A stretch of DNA of 64,000 nt from Haemophilus haemolyticus. GTDB lineage: Bacteria; Pseudomonadota; Gammaproteobacteria; Enterobacterales; Pasteurellaceae. The stretch is from positions 1,736,001 through 1,800,000 of the forward strand of contig NZ_CP031240.1 of the NCBI RefSeq assembly GCF_003351405.1, written 5' to 3'. The notes under the pieces were generated by a model. It did no database searches. It was given only the letters and a program-made list of their open reading frames with translations, and was not told where the DNA came from. Both the position numbers and the translations under genes were made by a program. Below are positions 18,019 to 26,041 of the stretch, piece by piece (within the stretch, counting starts at the first letter, position 1; each line of letters starts with the position of its first letter).

Positions 18019-18046
18019 AATTGCGGTTAATTTCAACCTCACTTTT
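18019..18046. repeat. Decayed uptake-sequence inverted pair
   Basis: AATTGCGGT followed 10 bases later by ACCTCACTT. Each is one base from the Haemophilus uptake sequence or its complement, and the two substitutions fall at different positions, so the stem is also weakened. It is the only USS-like pair I found in the cassette. Confidence 0.5.
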
Positions 18047-18059
18047 CACAAGAAAACCT

Positions 18060-18674
18060 ATGGAACGATTAATCAAACAAACCGAAAATCCTTCATTGTA
18101 CAGCTATATCGTTTCTTACGATCACGGCAATGCACCAAATCCTGATTTTAATATCTGCACGCTCGCTATTTGCAAGCCGATCATTCGCCGTTGTGCAAAA
18201 ATCGGTGATATTGTTTTAGGGTTAAGCCCTAAACGAATGGGAAATCATATTGTGTACTGTATGGTGATTGATGAAATTGTGGAATGGCAGGACTACTACC
18301 AACGTTGTAAAAATTTGACGGATTTAAACCATCGTATTCCGACCGATAAAAACCACAACGGTGATTGCATTTGGATTCACCAAGAAAACGGCGAATATGC
18401 ATTGCTAGAAAGCAAATCAGGACACGACGAATCCTGCAGACATCGCGATCTCTATTCAGGCAAGCGAGTGTTGATCGGGCGTAAATATTGGTATTTCGGT
18501 TCAAATCATCCAACGCATTATATTCAATTACCAAACTCATATCTTATAGCCGGTCGCGGACATCGAAGAATTACCGAACAACAACTTATTGATGAATTTA
18601 TCCTCTTTTTTAATGAAGAATTAAAACAACGGGGAATCCAATCGTCAGGAAAATACGGAAACTATTTTGCATGA
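18060..18674 (+). CDS. Nmad2-like protein (nucleotide modification-associated domain 2)
   Basis: A 204-residue soluble protein starting at ATG 18060; a TTG at 18021 would add 13 residues but lies in the decayed uptake pair. The first half has LYSYIVSYDHGNAPNPDF (about residues 13-30), CTLAICKPIIRR and KIGDIVLGL. VYCMVIDEIVEW, GDCIWIHQENG and RKYWYFG follow. This order is how I remember the Nmad2 family, which was defined computationally from neighbourhoods of DNA-base modification genes. No biochemical activity is known to me. The ATG of the Nmad3-like gene overlaps its stop (ATGA), so they are translated together. Confidence 0.75.
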   Translation: MERLIKQTENPSLYSYIVSYDHGNAPNPDFNICTLAICKPIIRRCAKIGDIVLGLSPKRMGNHIVYCMVIDEIVEWQDYYQRCKNLTDLNHRIPTDKNHNGDCIWIHQENGEYALLESKSGHDESCRHRDLYSGKRVLIGRKYWYFGSNHPTHYIQLPNSYLIAGRGHRRITEQQLIDEFILFFNEELKQRGIQSSGKYGNYFA

Positions 18675-19540
18675 AAATTATTTTATCAAGAAAAGGGTTT
18701 GATAGTGGAAAAGATAGCGGTCGCTTTCCCAGCCCTATTTTGCCTAACGGAAAAATCATTTCTTTTCCCATTCCATCATCCGAAGGAAATTTATCTTGGG
18801 ATGATCTTGAAACTGCGGAGATTGATCTCAGAAAAATTATTCAAGATTTATTACCCGTGAATTATCTGAATAAACCTCTTCATTTAGATCCTGACTTAAA
18901 TCGAAAAAAAGAAAAACGTACAACTGGCTGGCGACCGGCACTTGGACAAGTCAAAGCCGCTGCCGGACACTTGTTAAATCAAAATGTTAGCAAAGGTGAT
19001 TTATTTCTTTTTCTAGGTTGGTTTAGACATATTCGACAAAATCCGCAAACCGAAAAATGGGAATATTATGGACCGCATTTTCATGCTTTATTCGGATGGT
19101 TAGAAATTGACGAGATTATTAATGTTAAGGATATGAAAGATTTAGAACCTTACCCGTTTCTTTCAATCCATCCGCATTACTATCCTGCTGATAAAGATGA
19201 AAATAATTTGATTTTCATTGCAAAAGAGCGGTCGGATTTTGTACCAAATTCATTTGGTGGAGGCATGTTCAATCGTTTTTCATCGAATTTAATTCTCACT
19301 AAGGAAGGACATTCACGCTCAATTTGGTCGTTACCAAAATGTTTTGATGCAAGAAATAACCCTAATCACGCAATGAGTTATCATAGAAATTTAACCCGTT
19401 GGGAGGACGATTCGGATAATCAAAAGGTTATTTTGAAAACCGTTGCGCGCGGACAAGAATTCGTCCTCGATACCCAATATTTCCCAGAAGTCAAAAACTG
19501 GGCAATTAACCTTATTAAAAAATCATGTTTAACAACCTAA
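18671..19540 (+). CDS. Nmad3-like protein (nucleotide modification-associated domain 3)
   Basis: A 289-residue soluble protein. It opens with IILSRKGFDSGKDSGRFPSP (residues 3-22) and continues with GWRPALGQ, DLFLFLGWFRH (about residue 113), HALFGWLEI, FLSIHPHYYP, a GGGMF segment, HSRSIWSLPKCF and the closing RGQEFVLDT. This matches the Nmad3 layout in my memory. The conserved Lys/Asp/Arg at the N-terminus and the Arg-Gly-Gln-Glu near the end suggest a nucleotide- or nucleic-acid-binding enzyme, but this is inference. It overlaps the Nmad2-like gene by 4 bp and is followed after 9 bases by the two-TM gene. Confidence 0.78.
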   Translation: MKIILSRKGFDSGKDSGRFPSPILPNGKIISFPIPSSEGNLSWDDLETAEIDLRKIIQDLLPVNYLNKPLHLDPDLNRKKEKRTTGWRPALGQVKAAAGHLLNQNVSKGDLFLFLGWFRHIRQNPQTEKWEYYGPHFHALFGWLEIDEIINVKDMKDLEPYPFLSIHPHYYPADKDENNLIFIAKERSDFVPNSFGGGMFNRFSSNLILTKEGHSRSIWSLPKCFDARNNPNHAMSYHRNLTRWEDDSDNQKVILKTVARGQEFVLDTQYFPEVKNWAINLIKKSCLTT

Positions 19541-19549
19541 GGAAACATT

Positions 19550-20674
19550 ATGTCTAAAAAAATCTATGCCTGGCTTGGCATTTTACTCAGCATTTCATTA
19601 AGTTTATTCGTATTGGATAAAGTCTATGAAGATGCGTTACCCAAGATTATTGAGGAAATTAACAACGGCGCAATCGGGGCTATTCTAACGGCAATTGTGA
19701 CGGTTTTCTTACTACAAGGACAAACCGCAACAGAAGAAGAACGCGATAAAAACCTAACTGTGTTTGAAAAGAAACAAGAGGTTTATCACCAATTCTTAGA
19801 AAAATTAAAAGATATTGTGGAAGACGGCAAAGTGCAAATTGCGCTGAACAAAGATCCCGTCGATACTATTGATGAATTAAAAGATTTGCTGTTCCAGCTT
19901 TCTTATATTCAAATGCACAGTACGGAAGAAACCACACAAGCCATATTTGAGCGTGTCACAAATTTAATCAAGAAAATGAATGAGTTTATGTCGGCAGGAG
20001 AAGAAAAACAAAAAATGGTCGCCAGTTATTATGCGTCATTCGCCGAGGAATTATTCAGTATTGTGGCTATTTTAAAAAATGATTTGTATAAAACATCAAG
20101 TAACCCGATTGCCAAAGAAAGTGTTAAAACTTTACTTGATGAGTGTGATTTGTTTATTGAAGGGGAAAAACTAGATGAATATGAAATGCAAAATTATTTT
20201 TGGAATGAAATGCAAGATCAGCTTTTAGTACAAGGCATTGAGTTTGAGAAAAAAGATTTTAGCCAAGATATTACACAATATTATGCTCCTTCAAGAAAAC
20301 GTCATCGCTGGTATGGTATTGAAATTCCAGTTCACACAACCCAAGATGGAGAAAATATAACCTTTAAACTGGAATTAGACCAGTCGCTTTATTATGGATT
20401 CCGTCGCCCAAAAGAGACAAGAGAAAACACTGAACTTGATAATAAAATTATTGAACTAACCAAATTAGTTTCGTCATCATTAAATGCAAGCCCTTGGTGG
20501 TTTGGCTGGAAAAATCCCGATAAATATCATTTAAACTTTCGGAAATTAGATAGCCAAGATTTTGACTATTTCAAACACCCACAACGCCGAGCAAGAATGG
20601 TAAAAGAGTACGCAGAAGAAATAGCACACTATATTCGTAAATTCCAAGATATTATGGAAGAGCAAAATATATAA
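19550..20674 (+). CDS. Two-TM membrane protein with coiled-coil and C-terminal soluble domain, unknown
   Basis: A 374-residue protein, RBS AAGGA. Two N-terminal TM helices (about residues 6-22 and 40-56) are joined by a short acidic loop. A long helical, Glu/Lys-rich region follows (62-210). The C-terminal domain (about 215-374) has RHRWYGIEIPVH, LYYGFRRPKETRE, PWWFGWKN and a final helix. The WYGI/YYG and WW(F)GW pattern recalls C-terminal parts of some PD-(D/E)XK-type proteins, but I see no catalytic D..ExK set, so I do not assign one. Its place as third gene of the Nmad cassette suggests a membrane-linked effector or sensor. No recognised family. Confidence 0.65.
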   Translation: MSKKIYAWLGILLSISLSLFVLDKVYEDALPKIIEEINNGAIGAILTAIVTVFLLQGQTATEEERDKNLTVFEKKQEVYHQFLEKLKDIVEDGKVQIALNKDPVDTIDELKDLLFQLSYIQMHSTEETTQAIFERVTNLIKKMNEFMSAGEEKQKMVASYYASFAEELFSIVAILKNDLYKTSSNPIAKESVKTLLDECDLFIEGEKLDEYEMQNYFWNEMQDQLLVQGIEFEKKDFSQDITQYYAPSRKRHRWYGIEIPVHTTQDGENITFKLELDQSLYYGFRRPKETRENTELDNKIIELTKLVSSSLNASPWWFGWKNPDKYHLNFRKLDSQDFDYFKHPQRRARMVKEYAEEIAHYIRKFQDIMEEQNI

Positions 20675-20708
20675 GCACCATATTCCACAACGATTAATAC
20701 TAGAAAGA

Positions 20709-20743
20709 AAATCAATCATTTGCTGACAATGGTTGATTTTTTT
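20709..20743 (+). terminator. Cassette terminator overlapping the right anti-sigma gene
   Basis: AAATCAATCATT..AATGGTTGATTT hairpin followed by T. It terminates the rightward cassette. On the other strand it encodes the last residues of the right anti-sigma protein, placing the cassette/repeat junction just to its right. Confidence 0.75.
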
Positions 20744-20910
20744 CTATTTTTAAACCGCTTCATCATTTCACTTAAAGTTTTGCAATTTCGTTGAAAACGA
20801 CGGCAATGAGGACAAGTTAACAAATGCATTTTTAACCCCATTTTTTCTTGCAGTTCTAATGGTCGCTCATGAGAATCAGAAATTATTCGAGTGGCTTGAA
20901 TACAACGCAT
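20716..20910 (-). CDS. Zinc-finger anti-sigma factor, right (intact) copy
   Basis: A 64-residue protein with a ZAS-type zinc motif, His29-x3-Cys33-x2-Cys36 (HLLTCPHC), and no TM segment, so probably a soluble redox-sensitive anti-sigma factor that releases the sigma when its cysteines are oxidised. It starts nine bases after the sigma stop. The last dozen residues (NRKKSTIVSK) come from cassette sequence; the left copy ends KKFKDSH instead. The core is otherwise intact. As I recall, H. influenzae RpoE2 is held by such a small protein, reported as HrsE. Confidence 0.8.
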   Translation of the reverse strand: MRCIQATRIISDSHERPLELQEKMGLKMHLLTCPHCRRFQRNCKTLSEMMKRFKNRKKSTIVSK

Positions 20911-21495
20911 AATTTTCTCCTAAAGTTTTTTTGATAGACAATTTTGCAACTGCAAACGGGCCCGATAAAGTGTGGTATGCAAGTTGGAGGTGGTAAGCTG
21001 AGTTTCCTGACAAATTTCATCCGATGACAATTCTAAAAACTCTCTCATCATAAAAATTTTGGCATGTTTAGCGGGTAAACAAGTAAGGCAAGTTTCGAAA
21101 ATCAACCAAAACTCATCAGAATACACAGTTTCCTCTTCGCCCTGTAATTCGCTCGGATAATATTCTATTTTCCAATGCCCAGTATCATCAAAAAACGTAT
21201 TAGTTGACTCTTCATCTTCAATTTCACTTTCTAATACAAAGCGTCCTTTCTGGCGAAGATAATCAATAATTTTATTTTTTAGAATGGCAAAAACCCAAGT
21301 TTTAAAAGCGGCTTGATGTTTAAAATTCGCGAGATTGTTAAATGCACTTAAAAATGCTTCTTGTACTAAATCCTCAGCGAGGTCAGCATGGTGCAACTGT
21401 AACGTTGCAAATTTCAACATCTGCGTGCGAATTTGTTGGAGTTCCGTATCAGAAATGGCATTCATTTTAATTCCTTTAAAATTTTTGTAAGAAAT
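20748..21495. repeat. Right direct repeat carrying sigma and anti-sigma genes
   Basis: A 748-bp copy of 16736-17484. Its right end is the -35 half of the Met-rich gene's promoter, which is complete here, and its left end lies inside the anti-sigma 3' end. Recombination between the repeats would remove about 4 kb and restore one sigma/anti-sigma locus with ancestral ends on both sides. Confidence 0.88.
20920..21465 (-). CDS. rpoE2: ECF-family sigma factor (RpoE2 type), right copy
   Basis: 181 residues, with the same sigma regions 2 and 4 as the left copy and only Thr21 different. This copy keeps what looks like the original upstream context: it is divergent from the Met-rich protein gene, whose ECF promoter lies in the 110-base gap. 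That arrangement, with msrAB under an identical promoter, supports a local regulon for oxidative damage to methionine. Silent base differences between the copies show the duplication is not brand new, or that the two copies came from different strains. Confidence 0.9.
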   Translation of the reverse strand: MNAISDTELQQIRTQMLKFATLQLHHADLAEDLVQEAFLSAFNNLANFKHQAAFKTWVFAILKNKIIDYLRQKGRFVLESEIEDEESTNTFFDDTGHWKIEYYPSELQGEEETVYSDEFWLIFETCLTCLPAKHAKIFMMREFLELSSDEICQETQLTTSNLHTTLYRARLQLQNCLSKKL

Positions 21496-21514
21496 GAAAA
21501 AGTGTTTCGTCTAA
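21486..21514 (+). promoter_or_regulatory. Predicted ECF (RpoE2-type) promoter of the Met-rich protein gene
   Basis: TGTAAGAAAT, 12 bases, CGTCTAA, identical in both elements and spacing to the msrAB promoter. The left repeat keeps only TGTAAGAAAT (17475-17484) with no CGTCTAA after it. Confidence 0.75.
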
Positions 21515-21575
21515 TAGCATGAAAGAAAGAATTTCTTTCACTACTATTTTTACCACTCAAACAAGGAAATTTAAA

Positions 21576-21857
21576 ATGAAAAATATTACATTGAAAAGCG
21601 TAATCTTAGGTATGGCTATGTTATTTGGTGCGACAACCGTTTATGCAGAAGAAATGAAATCTGATGCTATGCCAATGAAATCAGAACCGATGATGAATAC
21701 CCCAATGAAAAAAATGATGAAATCAGATGATATGAAAATGCACTCTGACCACATGATGAAATCTGACAATATGATGAAGTCTGATGAAATGGGCATGAAA
21801 TCTGATAAAAAGATGAAATCAAATAAAAAAATGAAAATGACAAAAGAAAAAATGTAA
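21576..21857 (+). CDS. Secreted Met/Lys/Asp-rich repeat protein (MXKDX-type pentapeptide)
   Basis: A 93-residue exported protein. The signal peptide MKNITLKSVILGMAMLFGAT ends near VYAEE (about residue 24). The mature part is almost wholly short repeats of the type MMKSD/MKSDE/MKSDN, about one third methionine. It resembles the MXKDX pentapeptide family found beside ECF sigma factors. A Met-rich periplasmic protein beside a hypochlorite-type sigma and sharing the msrAB promoter could act as a renewable oxidant sink, with MsrAB reducing it; this is an inference, though I recall H. influenzae work pointing the same way. ATG 21576 chosen for its AAGGAAAT and signal peptide. Confidence 0.85.
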   Translation: MKNITLKSVILGMAMLFGATTVYAEEMKSDAMPMKSEPMMNTPMKKMMKSDDMKMHSDHMMKSDNMMKSDEMGMKSDKKMKSNKKMKMTKEKM

Positions 21858-21867
21858 AAAGATACTT

Positions 21868-21914
21868 TTAAAAGTGCGGTAAAAAATCTCAAAAATTTTT
21901 CACCGCACTTTGTT
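21868..21914 (+). terminator. Uptake-sequence inverted pair between Met-rich gene and rng
   Basis: AAAAGTGCGGT..ACCGCACTTT hairpin in a convergent gap. Both arms are intact uptake sequences and the stem can end transcription from both sides. Confidence 0.65.
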
Positions 21915-21924
21915 GAAGTAAAAT

Positions 21925-23400
21925 TTACATCACCACCACATCAAACTGTTCTTGGTTATAAAACTGTTCTGTTTTTACTTTTACTCGTTTGCCAATAAAC
22001 ATTTCTACTTCTGGCAGCAAACCGTGAGATTCTTCGTTAATAAGATATTCGGAAACCGCTGGCGAGGCATAAACAACAAATTGTTCACTACTGAATAAGT
22101 GATAAACCCGAATAATTTCACGCATAATTTCGTAGCAAACTGTCTCGACCGTTTTCACCCGACCACGTCCATGGCAAGTTGGGCATTCATCACATAGCAC
22201 ATGCTCAAGGCTTTCACGAGTTCTCTTACGAGTCATTTCTACAAGGCCTAATTGCGTAAAGCCATTCACATTAGTTTTCACTCGATCTTTAGAAAGCGCA
22301 TCACATAAAGATTCCAACACTCGATTGCGGTGTTCATCTGTTTGCATATCAATAAAATCAATAATGATTATGCCACCAAGATTACGTAGTTGTAATTGCT
22401 GCGCAATGGCTTTTGTCGCTTCAATATTAGTATTGAAGATGGTTTCTTCTAGATTACGATGCCCCACAAATGCACCGGTATTAATATCAATAGTAGTCAT
22501 CGCTTCCGTTTGCTCAATAATTAAATAGCCGCCCGATTTGAGATTAACGCGTTTATCTAGCGCTGTTTGGATCGCATTTTCAACTCCATACACATCAAAG
22601 ATAGGTTGATTGCCAGAATAAAGAACAAGTTTATCGCTTAGTTCAGGCATAAATTCATCGGTAAATTCTTTCACTTCACCAAAGCAAAGTTTAGAGTCAA
22701 TACGAATTTTTTCTAAGTTTGTGCCGATAAAATCACGCAAAATACGTTGCGGAAGCGCTGGCTCACCGTAAATTTTTGATTTGGTTGGATACTTAGATTT
22801 ACGCTCTAAGACTTTACGCCATAAGCGTTTTAAAAATTCAGCGTCTTGACGTAATTCTTCTTCGCTTGCCCCTTCTGTGGCGGTACGAATAATAAAACCA
22901 CCGAGTTCATCACAAAATGGCTCAACTAATGCTTTTAAACGGGCACGTTCTTCTTCGCTTTCAATGCGTTGTGAAACGCCTACGTGGCTATTTTCTGGCA
23001 TAAAAACAAGATGACGCGATGGCAATGTGATGTCTGTTGTTAAACGTGCGCCTTTTGTACCAAGGGGCTCTTTCACAACTTGTACAACAATATCCTGCCC
23101 TTCTCGTACTAATTCTGAAATGCTCTTAACTTTAAATTGCTTTTGTTCATTTTCATCTACACATTCCGTGTGAGATACAATATCAGCAGCATGTAAAAAA
23201 GCCGCTTTTTCCAAACCAATATCAACAAAAGCTGATTGCATTCCGGGCAAAACTCGAGTGACGCGTCCTTTATAAATATTTCCGACAATTCCTCGTTTGG
23301 CTTGGCGTTCAATATGCACTTCGCGCAACATTCCTGTTTCTACTAGCGCAATGCGTGTTTCGTTAGGAGTTACGTTCATCAATAACTCTACAGCATCCAT
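21925..23400 (-). CDS. rng: Ribonuclease G
   Basis: Single-strand endoribonuclease of the RNase E/G family that matures 16S rRNA 5' ends and decays some mRNAs; 491 residues, the full RNase G length without the RNase E scaffold tail. The S1 domain is at residues 38-120 (GNIYKGRVTRVLPGMQSAFVD). Catalytic aspartates are in TTIDINTGAF and IIIDFIDMQ (about 304 and 347). The zinc-link CPTCHGRG is at about 404. Transcribed toward the Met-rich gene and divergent from putP. Confidence 0.96.
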   Translation of the reverse strand: MDAVELLMNVTPNETRIALVETGMLREVHIERQAKRGIVGNIYKGRVTRVLPGMQSAFVDIGLEKAAFLHAADIVSHTECVDENEQKQFKVKSISELVREGQDIVVQVVKEPLGTKGARLTTDITLPSRHLVFMPENSHVGVSQRIESEEERARLKALVEPFCDELGGFIIRTATEGASEEELRQDAEFLKRLWRKVLERKSKYPTKSKIYGEPALPQRILRDFIGTNLEKIRIDSKLCFGEVKEFTDEFMPELSDKLVLYSGNQPIFDVYGVENAIQTALDKRVNLKSGGYLIIEQTEAMTTIDINTGAFVGHRNLEETIFNTNIEATKAIAQQLQLRNLGGIIIIDFIDMQTDEHRNRVLESLCDALSKDRVKTNVNGFTQLGLVEMTRKRTRESLEHVLCDECPTCHGRGRVKTVETVCYEIMREIIRVYHLFSSEQFVVYASPAVSEYLINEESHGLLPEVEMFIGKRVKVKTEQFYNQEQFDVVVM

Positions 23401-23515
23401 TTTATATTCCTAATTTCTTAAATTTCATCAAATATTCAGTCTAAATAGAATAATAGCCCGAAATAAGGTAAAATGCACCCTTTCTAAAATTTTTAACCCA
23501 TTTTGGACTTATTAA

Positions 23516-25030
23516 ATGTTTGGATTCGACCCAACTCTTGTTACTTTTACTATTTATATTTTCGGGATGTTACTGATTGGCGTACTCGCCTATTACTACA
23601 CAAATAATTTATCAGATTACATTCTCGGTGGACGTCGTTTAGGCAGCTTTGTCACTGCGATGTCTGCTGGTGCTTCAGATATGTCTGGTTGGCTTTTAAT
23701 GGGCTTGCCTGGTGCGGTATATTTATCAGGTTTAGTTGAAGGCTGGATTGCTATTGGTTTAACTATCGGGGCTTATTTTAACTGGCTTTTAGTGGCTGGT
23801 CGTTTGCGTGTTTATACAGAATTAAATAATAATGCCCTCACCCTCCCAGAATATTTTCACAATCGTTTTGGTTCATCACACAAATTATTAAAACTTGTTT
23901 CTGCCACCATTATTTTAGTGTTTTTTACTATTTATTGTGCTTCGGGTGTAGTTGCAGGTGCAAAATTATTCCAAAATTTATTTTCGGTCGAATATTCCAC
24001 CGCACTTTGGTATGGAGCATTAGCCACTATTCTCTACACTTTTATTGGTGGTTTTTTAGCAGTAAGTTGGACAGATACCATTCAAGCAACCCTTATGATT
24101 TTTGCGCTGCTTTTAACGCCTATTTTTGTGTTATTAAGCATTGGCGATACCGCTCAATTTTCCTCGGTATTAGCGCAAGCTGAAGCGGCTGCCAATAAAG
24201 ATTTTACAGATTTATTTACTGCCACTACGCCACTTGGTCTATTAAGCCTTGCCGCTTGGGGATTGGGATATTTTGGACAGCCACATATTTTAGCGCGTTT
24301 TATGGCGGCTTATTCTGTTAAATCATTGATCAAAGCTCGTCGCATTAGTATGACATGGATGGCGCTTTGCTTGGGTGGTGCAATTGGTATTGGTTTCTTC
24401 GCGATTCCTTATTTCTTTGCCAATCCAAATATTGCAGGCATAGTCAATAACGAACCAGAGCAAGTGTTTATTGAACTTGCTAAACTTTTGTTTAATCCTT
24501 GGATCGCGGGCATATTACTTTCTGCTATTTTAGCTGCAGTAATGAGTACATTAAGCGCGCAATTGTTAATTTCATCTAGCTCAATCACAGAAGATTTCTA
24601 TAAAGGTTTTATTCGCCCTAACGCATCTGAAAAAGAGCTCGTATGGCTTGGAAGAATTATGGTGTTAGTTATTGCCGCACTTGCTATCTGGATCGCACAA
24701 GATGAAAACAGCAAAGTATTAAAACTTGTCGAATTTGCTTGGGCTGGTTTTGGTAGTGCATTTGGCCCTGTGGTGCTTTTCTCTCTTTTCTGGAAACGAA
24801 TGACATCATCGGGCGCGATGGCAGGTATGCTTGTAGGCGCAGTGACAGTATTTGCTTGGAAAGAAATTGTTCCAGCGGATACCGATTGGTTTAAAGTATA
24901 TGAAATGATTCCAGGGTTTGCTTTCGGTAGCCTTGCAATTACTGTTGTCTCATTGCTTTCCAGCAAACCTGAACAAAATGTTCTAGATACCTTTGACAAA
25001 GCAGAAAAGGCCTATAAGGAAGCAAAATGA
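23516..25030 (+). CDS. putP: Sodium/proline symporter
   Basis: Inner-membrane SSS-family transporter, 504 residues with about 13 TM segments. It imports proline with sodium. Family features: [26 protein letters not shown] (about residues 33-58, in two short conserved pieces) and [14 protein letters not shown] (about 249). It lacks any partner putA nearby. cmoB begins four bases before its stop (ATGA), so the two are coupled although their functions are unrelated. Confidence 0.95.
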   Translation: MFGFDPTLVTFTIYIFGMLLIGVLAYYYTNNLSDYILGGRRLGSFVTAMSAGASDMSGWLLMGLPGAVYLSGLVEGWIAIGLTIGAYFNWLLVAGRLRVYTELNNNALTLPEYFHNRFGSSHKLLKLVSATIILVFFTIYCASGVVAGAKLFQNLFSVEYSTALWYGALATILYTFIGGFLAVSWTDTIQATLMIFALLLTPIFVLLSIGDTAQFSSVLAQAEAAANKDFTDLFTATTPLGLLSLAAWGLGYFGQPHILARFMAAYSVKSLIKARRISMTWMALCLGGAIGIGFFAIPYFFANPNIAGIVNNEPEQVFIELAKLLFNPWIAGILLSAILAAVMSTLSAQLLISSSSITEDFYKGFIRPNASEKELVWLGRIMVLVIAALAIWIAQDENSKVLKLVEFAWAGFGSAFGPVVLFSLFWKRMTSSGAMAGMLVGAVTVFAWKEIVPADTDWFKVYEMIPGFAFGSLAITVVSLLSSKPEQNVLDTFDKAEKAYKEAK

Positions 25031-25992
25031 TCGACTTTCGCCCTTTTTATCAACAAATTGCCACCACAAATTTATCGGACTGGTTAGAGACCTTACCGCT
25101 CCAATTGAAAGAATGGGAAACTCAAACTCATGGCGATTATGCGAAATGGAGCAAAATTGTTGATTTCCTACCTGATTTACATGCTGATGAAATCGATCTC
25201 AAAAGTGCGGTGAAATCTGACCGCACTTCTCCCCTTTCAGAAGGTGAAAAACAACGAATTATCCATCATTTAAAACAATTAATGCCATGGCGAAAGGGGC
25301 CTTATCATCTTTTCGGCATTCATGTAGATTGTGAGTGGCGTTCAGATTTTAAATGGGAGCGTGTTCTTCCTCATTTAGCTCCGCTGCAAGGTCGCACTAT
25401 TTTAGATGTAGGTTGTGGCAGCGGTTATCATATGTGGAGAATGGTAGGCGAAGGCGCAAAAATGGTGGTCGGTATTGATCCTACCGAGCTTTTTCTTTGT
25501 CAATTTGAAGCTGTACGCAAACTACTTAATAATGATCGTCGAGCAAATCTTATTCCGCTTGGCATTGAGCAAATGCAACCATTAGCGGCATTTAATACTG
25601 TATTTTCAATGGGCGTACTCTATCACCGTAAATCCCCATTAGATCACTTAAGCCAGTTGAAAAATCAATTGGTAAAAGGTGGTGAATTGGTATTAGAAAC
25701 GTTAGTGGTGGATGGCGATATAAATACTGTACTCGTACCAGCAGATCGCTATGCTAAAATGAAAAACGTTTATTTTATCCCCTCTGTCACCGCACTAATT
25801 AACTGGCTAGAAAAAGTTGGCTTTACCAATGTACGTTGTGTAGATGTAGCGACAACTACATTAGAAGAACAACGTAGAACAGATTGGTTGGAAAATGAAA
25901 GCCTGATTGATTTTTTAGATCCAAATGACCACAGTAAAACCATTGAAAGTTATCAAGCACCGAAAAGGGCGGTCATTTTAGCGAACAAATAA
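25027..25992 (+). CDS. cmoB: tRNA U34 carboxymethyltransferase
   Basis: Transfers a carboxymethyl group from carboxy-SAM to 5-hydroxyuridine at tRNA wobble position 34, giving cmo5U; 321 residues, standard CmoB length. The Rossmann fold has [16 protein letters not shown] (about residues 121-136) and [26 protein letters not shown] is a CmoB signature. An uptake-sequence pair lies inside the coding region (about 25203-25226). Coupled to putP by a 4-bp overlap. CmoA is not in the window. Confidence 0.95.
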   Translation: MIDFRPFYQQIATTNLSDWLETLPLQLKEWETQTHGDYAKWSKIVDFLPDLHADEIDLKSAVKSDRTSPLSEGEKQRIIHHLKQLMPWRKGPYHLFGIHVDCEWRSDFKWERVLPHLAPLQGRTILDVGCGSGYHMWRMVGEGAKMVVGIDPTELFLCQFEAVRKLLNNDRRANLIPLGIEQMQPLAAFNTVFSMGVLYHRKSPLDHLSQLKNQLVKGGELVLETLVVDGDINTVLVPADRYAKMKNVYFIPSVTALINWLEKVGFTNVRCVDVATTTLEEQRRTDWLENESLIDFLDPNDHSKTIESYQAPKRAVILANK

Positions 25993-26016
25993 AAAAGGGA
26001 AATTATTCCCTTTTTT
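25991..26016 (+). terminator. Bidirectional terminator between cmoB and cdd
   Basis: AAAAAAGGGAA..TTCCCTTTTTT stem with T tails on both strands in a convergent gap. Confidence 0.8.
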
Positions 26017-26041
26017 ATTTTTCATCAAGACTCTTTCATAC

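Noticed and set aside
21466..21575. An ECF promoter for the right sigma gene itself on the minus strand
   Set aside because: TGAAAGAAAT is seen but the matching -10 is GCTATTA, which agrees with CGTCTAA at too few bases to claim autoregulation.
25203..25226. Uptake-sequence inverted pair as a terminator within cmoB
   Set aside because: It lies inside an intact coding frame and is translated; it is more likely only an uptake signal.
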